Translations under genes and position numbers: made by a program
Part shown: positions 1-6,704 of the stretch, piece by piece
Layout: each line of letters opens with the position of its first letter
Position numbering within the stretch: the first letter of the stretch is position 1
From: Methylococcaceae bacterium NSP1-2
GTDB taxonomy: Bacteria > Pseudomonadota > Gammaproteobacteria > Methylococcales > Methylomonadaceae
NCBI GenBank assembly: GCA_002256685.1
Contig: NQJH01000088.1
Coordinates: 1 to 9,631, forward strand
DNA length: 9,631 nucleotides
Direction: 5' to 3'
Notes under the pieces: generated by a model
Seen by the model: the letters and a program-made list of their open reading frames with translations, nothing else
Told to the model about the DNA's origin: nothing
Databases searched by the model: none

Positions 1-114
1 AGTGGCGAAGGCGTGATACTCAAGTTTTCCGGCAAAGGTAAAGTCATTATTTGTTCGCGTAACCGTAGTACCTTTACTTCATGGATAGGTAGAGCCATAT
101 CAGGTGCTGGATAA
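1..114 (+). CDS. C-terminal end of an AIM24-family (TIGR00266-like) protein, partial
   Basis: Frame 1 is open from the window edge to a TAA at 112-114 and gives 37 residues. They begin SGEGVILKFSGKGKVIICSRN and then continue through FTSWIGRAISGAG. The pattern of GEG, a hydrophobic pair, FSG.GKV, a beta strand ending in RN, then a short amphipathic tail resembles the carboxyl end of AIM24 (formerly DUF124) proteins. These are trimeric beta-barrel-like proteins of unclear function in bacteria. Only the tail is visible, so the family call rests on a short motif. The gene converges on corA with a single base between the two stop codons. Confidence 0.55.
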   Translation, partial: SGEGVILKFSGKGKVIICSRNRSTFTSWIGRAISGAG

Positions 115-115
115 G

Positions 116-1183
116 TTATAACCATTTTTTCTTTTTAAAATAAAATAATAAAGAAACTGCCGTCACGATAAATAGACCCCATAAGGCGGGATAACTCCAT
201 TTCCATCTTAATTCGGGCATATAATCAAAATTCATACCGTAAACCCCTGCTATAAAAGTCAGCGGAATAAAAATAGACGCAAACACGGTAAGAAATTTCA
301 TGGTTTCGTTCATTTTATTACTGACACTGGATAAATAAATATCCAACATGCCTGATATTAATTCACGGTAGGATTCTACCGCTTCAATAATACGAATAGA
401 ATGGTCATAAATATCAGCAAAATACCGTTTGGTACGTTCATCAAATAACGGCGATTCACTGCGACGAATAGCGGCTAATAATTCGCGTAGCGGCGACACC
501 GTTTTGCGTAAAAAAATCAGTTCCCGTCTAATTTTCTGAATAGTCATTAAGGTATCTACCGAGGGATGCGCTAATAATTCATCTTCAATCAATTCAATCT
601 GTTCATCAAACGCATCTTGCAATGTGAAGTATTCATCAACCACCGCATCCATAATCATATAAGCCAAATAATCTGATCCTGCACTTCTTATATAGCCATC
701 TTCATTATTTAAGCGATTTAAAATCGGCTTAAATAACCCGTCTGGTTTTTCCATAAAAGTAAATACAAAGTTTTTTAATACCAAAATACTAATTTGTTCA
801 TATTCAATATTAAAAGAACCTTCGCCGATGGAAACAACTTTAAGAACGAAATATAAATAATCTGGATATTCTTCAAATTTAGTGCGCTGATGGGTATTTA
901 AAATATCTTCTAATATTAAGGGATGAATATCAAAATTTCGTCCAATTGCATCAATAATGGTAACGTCTGTTAAGCCATCAATCATTACCCACGTTACGCT
1001 ATCGGTGGTTTTGTAAGGCACTAATTCTTCAATTGAATTAATGGTGTGTTTTTCAAGGCTGGCTTTATTGTAATTGGTGACGGTAACACTGTGTGGGTGC
1101 CCATGGTCTGCGCCAACATGTACCAGTGTACCGGGAGCTAGACCTGATTTTTTAGAAACGAAACGTAAGGATTTAGATGTCAT
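116..1183 (-). CDS. corA: Magnesium/cobalt transport protein CorA
   Basis: This 355-residue protein is the inner-membrane homopentameric channel for Mg2+ (and Co2+) uptake. The soluble N-terminal domain carries the CorA-typical stretch WVMIDGLTDV (65-74) and HPLILEDILN (87-96), followed by a long helical, acidic stalk region. Two membrane helices sit at the end: about 297-319, ending in the selectivity motif YGMNF with GMN at 316-318, and about 330-349, followed by a basic KKKKWL tail. Length and layout fit the Thermotoga-type CorA class. The ATG at 1183 overlaps the end of queG by 11 bp and has only a weak ribosome site, so translation is probably coupled to queG. No promoter of its own is evident. 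It ends one base short of the convergent AIM24-family stop, and no terminator is visible between them. Confidence 0.95.
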   Translation of the reverse strand: MTSKSLRFVSKKSGLAPGTLVHVGADHGHPHSVTVTNYNKASLEKHTINSIEELVPYKTTDSVTWVMIDGLTDVTIIDAIGRNFDIHPLILEDILNTHQRTKFEEYPDYLYFVLKVVSIGEGSFNIEYEQISILVLKNFVFTFMEKPDGLFKPILNRLNNEDGYIRSAGSDYLAYMIMDAVVDEYFTLQDAFDEQIELIEDELLAHPSVDTLMTIQKIRRELIFLRKTVSPLRELLAAIRRSESPLFDERTKRYFADIYDHSIRIIEAVESYRELISGMLDIYLSSVSNKMNETMKFLTVFASIFIPLTFIAGVYGMNFDYMPELRWKWSYPALWGLFIVTAVSLLFYFKKKKWL

Positions 1184-2276
1184 TAGTTATTAAAGATCGA
1201 TTGTGTTGTTGAGCTAATGCCCATAATACATGTTCTTTGACGAGTGCGGAATTATGGTCGTGTTTGGTTTTTAAAGCATCGATAATCAGCGATGAGGCGG
1301 GGGCATTGCCCAAGGCAACGGCAATATTTCTTAACCAACGTTCATAACCGATACGGCGTATGGCTGAACCTTCAGTTTTGGTTAAAAATTCGGCTTCACT
1401 CCATGCAAATACCGCCAGCAATTGTTGGCTGTTTAATTGATGCCTAGGATTAAAATCTTTTTCTGCGGTGAGTTTGGCAAACCGATTCCACGGGCAAATA
1501 ATCTGGCAATCATCACAGCCATAAATACGATTGCCTATCAGCGGTCTTAACGGCTCAGGAATAGAACCATGCAGCTCAATGGTCAGATACGACACACAAC
1601 GCCGAGCATCGACTTGATACGGTGCGACAATGGCTTGAGTAGGGCAGACATCCAGACAAGCATTGCACTCACCACAATGCGCGGTTGCCTTACTATCAAT
1701 GGGCAAGGGCAGATTAGTATAAATTTCGCCCAAGAAAAACCATGATCCTGCTTGGCGATTAATTAAGTTGGCATGTTTACCTATCCAGCCTAAGCCTGCT
1801 TTTTCGGCGATGGCTTTTTCCAACACGGGCGCACTATCGACAAACGCTCGCATGGTTGAATCAGTTTCAGGTAATAAAGCAATTTCCGCTTGTAGGTAAT
1901 CAATCAATTTTTGCAAACGCTGGCGCATCATTTTGTGATAATCACGTCCTAAGGCATAACGCGAAATATAAGCGGCAGTTGGGTCATCTAGCGACTCGTT
2001 CATTGCTAGACGTGTTTCGGGTAAATAATCCATGCGTACCGAAATCACGCGTAGTGTGCCTTCATGCAGTAAAGCAGGACGACTACGTTTAGTACCATGA
2101 CGCTGCATGTAATCCATTTCACCATGAAAATCACGCGCTAGCCAGTTGTGCAAATGGCTTTCTGCTTCGGCTAAATCAGTATCGCTAATACCCACTTGTG
2201 CAAAGCCGAGTTGTTGTCCCCAGTGTTTGATTTTTAGGGCGAGCGTTGCTAACTGTTGTGGGTTGACGATGTCCAT
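1173..2276 (-). CDS. queG: Epoxyqueuosine reductase QueG
   Basis: QueG reduces epoxyqueuosine to queuosine at wobble position 34 of tRNAs with GUN anticodons, using cobalamin and two 4Fe-4S clusters in the cytosol. The 367-residue length is normal. The start (LATLALKIKHWGQQLGFAQV) aligns by eye with the E. coli protein, supporting ATG 2276. Visible motifs are YALGRDYHKMM (107-117), and DSAPVLEKA (147-155), whose aspartate matches the known catalytic acid. Ferredoxin-like cysteines lie at C201, C204, C207 and C211, with more at C227, C254, C257 and C261 (YGCDDCQIICPWN). The tail from about 300 (IRRIGYERWLRNIAVALGNAP-type) is a HEAT-like repeat that helps bind tRNA. It lies 13 bp after the broken methyltransferase stop and overlaps corA, suggesting one minus-strand operon. 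All key residues seem intact. Confidence 0.96.
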   Translation of the reverse strand: MDIVNPQQLATLALKIKHWGQQLGFAQVGISDTDLAEAESHLHNWLARDFHGEMDYMQRHGTKRSRPALLHEGTLRVISVRMDYLPETRLAMNESLDDPTAAYISRYALGRDYHKMMRQRLQKLIDYLQAEIALLPETDSTMRAFVDSAPVLEKAIAEKAGLGWIGKHANLINRQAGSWFFLGEIYTNLPLPIDSKATAHCGECNACLDVCPTQAIVAPYQVDARRCVSYLTIELHGSIPEPLRPLIGNRIYGCDDCQIICPWNRFAKLTAEKDFNPRHQLNSQQLLAVFAWSEAEFLTKTEGSAIRRIGYERWLRNIAVALGNAPASSLIIDALKTKHDHNSALVKEHVLWALAQQHNRSLITNDI

Positions 2277-2289
2277 TGCTTAGTAGCGA

Positions 2290-2920
2290 TTATTGGGGAA
2301 TATTGAAGAGTTTACTCGCATACTCATTGGGTTTGTTTTTGAAAGCAAGTGCGAGAATCTCGAAATCGTCTGCATTCGTACTGCTAAAAACCCACGGAAA
2401 TCCCGCCAACTTTAGTGTAGAGACCAATGATTTCTGGGTAAAGCCTGTTTTGTGGGCAAAAAAATCGCAGCCACTACTTTCAATTTTTACGCCCCAACCA
2501 TAAATAACATCTCGAACAATAATAGGACCTGATGGGCATTGATATAGCGTATCCTCTATATCAAGATTTTTTTCAACCACTGTTTTCATGACCAGATTCA
2601 TATCAGGAACGCGAGCAAACACAAAACCATCTGCTTTAAGCACATGACTGAATCCGGCACACAAAGCCATCGGCTTTAAGCACATGACTGAATCCGGCTA
2701 ACACTTTTTTTACATCATGATGATAGTAGTGTTCTAAGTTGTGTGAACAATACACAGAATCATACTGCGCACCCGCTAAGCCCATTAGCTCACGCGCATC
2801 ACAAAGCACATCGGGATACACTTTTGGATCAATGTCCAATAAGACATGATCCCAGCCCTCATACTCGGGTGGTAGTGGTATGAGTTTGCTATTACCACCA
2901 ACATTCAGCACTTTTTTCAT
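2290..2920 (-). pseudogene. Class I SAM-dependent methyltransferase, frameshifted by a 40-bp tandem duplication
   Basis: Two overlapping minus-strand frames together make one methyltransferase. The first runs from ATG 2920 (with a GAG-type ribosome site at about 2926-2929) to a TAA at 2636-2638 and gives 94 residues ending in the out-of-frame tail CRIQSCA. The second frame continues to a TAA at 2290-2292. Deleting one 40-bp unit leaves 591 bp, exactly 197 codons, and a clean 196-residue protein. In that protein VLNVGGNSK (4-12) is the SAM-binding loop, LLDIDP (27-32) the acidic strand 2, and YCSHNLEHYYHHDVKKVL (57-74) the SHxLEH-like segment. LKADGFVFARVPD (81-93) is the strand after the bend. 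The substrate cannot be told; similar small methyltransferases occur near glycan and sugar genes. The start at 2962 is also open but has no ribosome site. As sequenced, the product would be truncated. It heads the likely unit with queG and corA. Confidence 0.88.
2621..2698. repeat. 40-bp-period tandem direct duplication inside the methyltransferase
   Basis: Positions 2621-2658 and 2661-2698 match at 36 of 38 bases with a period of 40. The mismatches are A2626/G2666 and T2632/G2672. Because 40 is not a multiple of three, the extra unit shifts the reading frame. Read on the minus strand, both copies encode the same peptide, AGFSHVLKADGFV. Both mismatches fall in third codon positions (GCC/GCA for Ala and GGC/GGT for Gly) and are silent. 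Confidence 0.95.
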
Positions 2921-3083
2921 TATATTCTCGCGGTTAAAACTAGCTACATTTGGTGGTAGCACACAGGCGTTATTATCGACTATTTTTAATCCAAAATGAC
3001 TAATAATTTTATGACGGGGCTCAGCAATAATCCATGCAAAGGCAACTTTTCCAATCGTTGTCTACATTTTGTAAAGTTATTGT

Positions 3084-3112
3084 TTGACAATTTGGTTGCG
3101 AATGTTTATTGT
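3084..3112 (+). promoter_or_regulatory. Candidate sigma70-type promoter for the sigma factor-ftsH unit
   Basis: A perfect -35 hexamer TTGACA (3084-3089) is followed by a 17-bp spacer and TATTGT (3107-3112), which matches four of six -10 consensus bases. Transcription would begin near 3119, leaving a leader of about 107 nt before the ATG at 3226. The region between the divergent methyltransferase and sigma genes is AT-rich and has no other convincing gene. The heptamer ATTGTTT occurs three times around the promoter (3079, 3108 and 3128), which might mark a regulator site, but the base composition makes chance likely. Confidence 0.5.
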
Positions 3113-3225
3113 TTAGAAAACCAAAAAATTGTTTGACGCGCTCTTGATCATGCTCTGGTTTTGATTGAGTGTTTTTCAAAAGTCTGTCCTTTCCATCGAC
3201 AGTTTGTAATTTGGCGGGAATAAAC

Positions 3226-4554
3226 ATGTTGCTGTCTTATTTGAAAAAAACCGGTGTAAACGTTATCACTGATTGTGCAGAGAAAATGACAAGTGATACG
3301 GAGTCTAGTAATCTTGAAATTGCCCAACGATTAGAGGGTGCTAAGTTAAAGTTGATTAACGCGCTCGCTCAGTTTCCTGTGACTGCTTTATGGTTACTGA
3401 GTAAATATGAGCAAGAGAGAGACAGTCGGTTAACAGCCGAACAGGTCGATTCGTTAAAGAGCATTAAACAACATTACTTGATAGCTATGCTCGCTGAAAA
3501 AGGTGATTTTGCTAACGATAATGATGAAAAACAGCACCTTATTAAAGCACTCAGCGCATTTCCTTTTTCTTTTGAAGACTTGATGGAGTTAACGGATTTA
3601 ATTGTTTATGGGTTTCAAACCAGAGGACTTTGTTATTCAGCAACCGATCCCCATATTCAGAAACAGGCGAATCGGGTTATTAAACGACTGAAAAATTTAA
3701 CGCGGCTGAATAAATTAACCTTGTCTAACAGGCTGAAAGCGTTGTTGGTTAATCAAATGAATGAGTCGTTTTTATTTTTGTCCGATGATGCGATGTATTC
3801 AGCCGTTATGAATAGCATTGTCGCTGAACACCTTTGGTTAAATGCAAGACGGCAACTGGTTGAGCGTAATATTAAGTTAGTTTTATTCATAGCTAATCAG
3901 TATAAAGGGGGGTTTTTAGATTTTGATGACCTTGTTCAAGAAGGTCACACGGGTTTATTAGCCGCCGTAGATAAATTTAATTATCACGTTGGTTTTCAAT
4001 TTTCAACCTATGCAGCTTACTGGATTAGACAACGTATTTCGCGGGCATTATCTCGAAATGAACGAGCGGTGCGTGTACCTTGCGAACAGGTAGGACATAT
4101 TAATAAGTTATTTCGTGCTAAGGATGAACTATTAGCAAAAACAGGTAAAGAACCTTCTGTTGCAGAATTAGCTAATTATTTAAAAATGTCTGATGACGAA
4201 ATAAATGCTATTTTGTCAATCTCACAAACAAGCTTACCACTAGAAGATTTTGATACCGATGATGAAGCACTTGCGCCGATTGATGTGATAGAGCAGCAAG
4301 TTTTTAAACCCCCTTTTAAGCAAATGGCACAATCAGAACTTGAAAGCTGGCTTGAACTAGCAATCAAAACGCTTAATTCACGCGAGTCAAAAGTGATATG
4401 TTGTCATTTTGGTATTAATACGAGTAGTGAAATGACTTTGCAGGAAATTGGCGCAGAACTTAATATAAGCCGGGAACGGGTTAGACAAATTCAAGTGATG
4501 GCGTTCAATAAAATGAAACTCAGTTATGGTGAGCAGTTAGTGAGTTTTTTATAA
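3226..4554 (+). CDS. RpoD-like alternative (group 2) sigma-70 factor without region 1.1
   Basis: This 442-residue protein is a cytosolic RNA polymerase specificity subunit. Region 1.2 is visible at about 30-60 (EIAQRLEGAKLKLINALAQF), followed by a degenerate RpoD-type non-conserved segment to about 200. Region 2 covers about 207-285: NIKLVLFIANQY, DFDDLVQEGHTGLLAAVDKF, then FSTYAAYWIRQRISRAL. Region 3 covers about 290-360, including KEPSVAELANYL. Region 4 (about 378-432) holds the -35-reading helix SRERVRQIQ. There is no region 1.1. Relative to RpoD, the -10-reading helix keeps Q (269) but changes the paired tryptophans to YW and the key threonine to serine (272). ATG 3226 is chosen because GGCGGGA lies six bases upstream; an upstream in-frame ATG at 3169 lacks both a ribosome site and homology. 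It is followed by ftsH after 43 bp. Its regulon is unknown. It is not a clear RpoS or RpoH. Confidence 0.9.
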   Translation: MLLSYLKKTGVNVITDCAEKMTSDTESSNLEIAQRLEGAKLKLINALAQFPVTALWLLSKYEQERDSRLTAEQVDSLKSIKQHYLIAMLAEKGDFANDNDEKQHLIKALSAFPFSFEDLMELTDLIVYGFQTRGLCYSATDPHIQKQANRVIKRLKNLTRLNKLTLSNRLKALLVNQMNESFLFLSDDAMYSAVMNSIVAEHLWLNARRQLVERNIKLVLFIANQYKGGFLDFDDLVQEGHTGLLAAVDKFNYHVGFQFSTYAAYWIRQRISRALSRNERAVRVPCEQVGHINKLFRAKDELLAKTGKEPSVAELANYLKMSDDEINAILSISQTSLPLEDFDTDDEALAPIDVIEQQVFKPPFKQMAQSELESWLELAIKTLNSRESKVICCHFGINTSSEMTLQEIGAELNISRERVRQIQVMAFNKMKLSYGEQLVSFL

Positions 4555-4555
4555 T
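4527..4555 (+). promoter_or_regulatory. Possible internal promoter for ftsH
   Basis: A perfect TATAAT lies at 4550-4555, straddling the sigma factor stop codon. Seventeen bases upstream is a weak -35 (TGGTGA, three of six matches). Transcription would start near 4562, about 36 nt before the ftsH ATG. The weak -35 and AT-rich setting make this tentative; co-transcription with the sigma gene is equally possible. No heat-shock (RpoH-type) promoter was seen here. Confidence 0.3.
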
Positions 4556-4597
4556 AATTAATACTCGTTGTTAAAGTATCGCTCGGGGGATACAACT

Positions 4598-6523
4598 ATG
4601 AAAAAACATATTTTTAACGCGCTGCTGGTTAGCGTTTTTATTGCAGGCGCGTTTTTAATTTATGACCGCCTTAATTCCGTGCCTCCCTTGCAGGATTCTT
4701 TGGCGTACTCAGAATTTATCGATAAGGTAAAAAATAAACAAGTAGATCGCGTGGAAATAACAGGTCCACTGATTAAAGTTCGCGCGTCGGACGGTCAAAA
4801 TTATGAGACCTTTAATCCGGGTGATACACATTTAATTGATGACCTACTGAGTGCCGATATTCAAATAAGAACCGTACCGCCACAACAAGAAACATTTTTT
4901 ATGAAAGCATTTATTTCATGGTTTCCAATGTTGTTAATGATTCTGGTGTTTATTATTTATATGCGCAGAATGCAGGGCGGCGCGGGGGGTAATGCCTTTG
5001 GCAAAAGCAAAGCTAAAATGCTTGAAGAAGATAAATTAACTATCCGATTTACTGATGTTGCTGGCTGTGAAGAAGCCAAAGAAGAAGTTACTGAACTGGT
5101 GGATTTTTTAAAAGATCCGCAAAAATTTCAAAAACTGGGTGGACAAATTCCACGCGGTATTTTAATGGTAGGCCCTCCGGGTACCGGTAAAACGCTGATT
5201 GCTAGAGCGATTGCAGGCGAGGCAGGCGTTAAGTTCTTCATTATTTCCGGCTCTGATTTTGTGGAAATGTTTGTCGGTGTCGGTGCGTCGCGGGTGCGTG
5301 ACATGTTTGCGCAAGCTAAAGAACACGCGCCTTGTATTATTTTTATCGATGAAATTGATGCCGTCGGTCGTCAACGTGGCGGTGCGGGTATGGGTGGCGG
5401 TAATGATGAGCGCGAACAAACCCTGAACCAATTATTAGTCGAAATGGACGGTTTTACCGCTAACGAAGGCGTGATTGTTATCGCGGCAACTAACCGCGCT
5501 GATGTATTGGATAAAGCCTTGCTCAGACCGGGTCGTTTTGATCGTCAAGTGAATGTCGGTTTGCCTGATGTGCGTGGTAGAGAACAAATTCTTAACGTGC
5601 ATATCAAAAAAGTACCCGCTGCGAATGATGTTCGCCTCTATGATATTGCCAGAGGCACACCCGGTTTTTCAGGTGCAGATCTTGCGAACATCGTTAATGA
5701 AGCAGCGTTACTGGCTGCGCGTGGTAATAAAACCCAAGTCAGCATGAATGAGCTTGAAAAAGCAAAAGATAAAATTCTGATGGGTGCTGAGCGTCATACG
5801 ATGGTAATGACCGAAGAAGATAAATTACTCACGGCTTATCATGAAGCGGGACATTGTATCGTCGGACAGCTTTCACCCGACCACGATGCGGTTTACAAAG
5901 TCAGTATTATGCCCAGAGGCAGAGCCTTAGGTATCACGATGTTTTTACCTGAGCGCGATCAATACAGTGCCAGTAAACGTAAACTGGAAAGCCAAATTGC
6001 TAGTTTATTTGGTGGTCGAATTGCCGAACTAATGATTTATGGTGGTGACCGTGTGACGACAGGGGCATCTAATGACATTGAGCGGGCGACCGAATTGGCT
6101 CGTAACATGGTCACACGCTGGGGTTTTTCCGATAAGTTAGGTCCGTTAGTTTATGGTGAGGAAAATGGTCAGGCGTTCATGGGTTATCCCGGCAGCAAAG
6201 GCAGTGCGGTATCCAGTAATGTCGCGCATTTGATTGATGATGAAATAAGAGATGTCATTGATCGTAATTACCAACGGGCAGAAACACTTTTGCAGGAAAA
6301 TATTAATATTCTGCACAAAATGGCGGACGCGCTGATGAAATGGGAAACGATTGATCGTTTTCAAATTGATGATTTGATGGCGGGTAAAGAACCTAAAGCA
6401 CCACCCGAAGAGGAGGTTATTTTGCCACCAAGTGAACCCTCTATCAGCAATGATGAAATGCAGGATAAAGCCGATAGCAAAGCAAACAAATCAACAAAAA
6501 AGAAACCTGCTAAACAAGTTTGA
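4598..6523 (+). CDS. ftsH: ATP-dependent zinc metalloprotease FtsH
   Basis: FtsH is a hexameric inner-membrane AAA+ protease that pulls out and degrades damaged membrane proteins and short-lived regulators such as RpoH and LpxC in E. coli. The 641-residue protein has a first membrane helix at about 6-22, a periplasmic domain, and a second helix at about 103-122. The AAA module carries Walker A GPPGTGKT (192-199), the pore loop MFVG (224-227) and Walker B IIFIDEID (247-254). The second region of homology follows, with arginine fingers R313 and R316. The protease site is HEAGH (415-419), with D493 as the probable third zinc ligand. The last 45 residues form a variable Pro/Glu/Lys-rich tail. ATG 4598 has a GGGGGA ribosome site seven bases upstream; an in-frame TTG at 4568 has none. 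The usual rlmE partner is absent; the neighbour is a sigma factor. A strong terminator follows. Confidence 0.97.
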   Translation: MKKHIFNALLVSVFIAGAFLIYDRLNSVPPLQDSLAYSEFIDKVKNKQVDRVEITGPLIKVRASDGQNYETFNPGDTHLIDDLLSADIQIRTVPPQQETFFMKAFISWFPMLLMILVFIIYMRRMQGGAGGNAFGKSKAKMLEEDKLTIRFTDVAGCEEAKEEVTELVDFLKDPQKFQKLGGQIPRGILMVGPPGTGKTLIARAIAGEAGVKFFIISGSDFVEMFVGVGASRVRDMFAQAKEHAPCIIFIDEIDAVGRQRGGAGMGGGNDEREQTLNQLLVEMDGFTANEGVIVIAATNRADVLDKALLRPGRFDRQVNVGLPDVRGREQILNVHIKKVPAANDVRLYDIARGTPGFSGADLANIVNEAALLAARGNKTQVSMNELEKAKDKILMGAERHTMVMTEEDKLLTAYHEAGHCIVGQLSPDHDAVYKVSIMPRGRALGITMFLPERDQYSASKRKLESQIASLFGGRIAELMIYGGDRVTTGASNDIERATELARNMVTRWGFSDKLGPLVYGEENGQAFMGYPGSKGSAVSSNVAHLIDDEIRDVIDRNYQRAETLLQENINILHKMADALMKWETIDRFQIDDLMAGKEPKAPPEEEVILPPSEPSISNDEMQDKADSKANKSTKKKPAKQV

Positions 6524-6540
6524 GGTGCGCTTATTGTCTT

Positions 6541-6566
6541 GGGGAGCTTTAAGCTCCCCTTTTTTT
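6541..6566 (+). terminator. Intrinsic terminator after ftsH
   Basis: GGGGAGCTT (6541-6549) and AAGCTCCCC (6551-6559) are perfectly complementary and are followed directly by seven T residues (6560-6566). It begins 17 bp after the ftsH stop. This is a textbook Rho-independent terminator that should end the sigma factor-ftsH transcript. The gene after it therefore needs its own promoter, which is not obvious. Confidence 0.93.
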
Positions 6567-6599
6567 ATGCGTTGTCCATGAAAAATGGATAGGAATAAA

Positions 6600-6682
6600 T
6601 GTAGTGTGGGCACACTTTTTAGCCACCATCCACCTACAGAATTTAGACCTACGAGATTTTTAAGACAGTTGCTCGCAGGTCT
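6600..6682 (+). other. Leader with two imperfect stem-loops before the FAD oxidoreductase
   Basis: The 138-bp gap between the ftsH terminator and ATG 6705 holds two inverted repeats. The first is at 6600-6638: TGTAG pairs with CTACA, and GTGGG with TCCAC, around one bulged T, leaving an 18-nt loop. The second is at 6645-6682: AGACCTACGAG pairs with CTCGCAGGTCT, giving ten pairs and one A-C mismatch around a 17-nt loop. The first resembles worn copies of the short GTGGGC-type palindromes scattered in many proteobacterial genomes. Only one copy lies in this window, so a dispersed repeat cannot be shown. They could also be mRNA leader structures. Confidence 0.35.
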
Positions 6683-6704
6683 CGCAGAATTTACAGCTAA
6701 AAAC

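Noticed and set aside
2917..2922. TATAAT on the minus strand at the methyltransferase start
   Set aside because: It contains the start codon itself, and no -35 sequence lies at the proper distance; probably chance.
2963..3057. The open minus-strand frame upstream of the methyltransferase ATG, which might extend it at the amino end
   Set aside because: The frame is open to about 3057, but the only ATG in it is at 2962 without a ribosome site. ATG 2920 has one and directly precedes the SAM-binding fold.
3184..3202. CTGTC and GACAG inverted repeat near the sigma factor ribosome site
   Set aside because: A five-base stem with a nine-base loop is expected by chance.
3021..3227. A 68-codon minus-strand frame opposite the sigma factor leader
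   Set aside because: It has no ribosome site, overlaps the sigma promoter and start region, and resembles no family I know.
4568..4597. TTG start adding ten residues to FtsH
   Set aside because: The ATG at 4598 has a strong ribosome site and gives the normal FtsH amino end before the first membrane helix.
5162..5431. Minus-strand and alternate-frame open frames inside ftsH, queG and the binding-protein gene
   Set aside because: They lie opposite or out of frame with well-supported genes and show no motifs or ribosome sites.
6585..6704. Upstream ATG adding 40 residues to the FAD oxidoreductase
   Set aside because: The extra residues cover the stem-loops, are not protein-like and precede the Rossmann strand, where family members begin.
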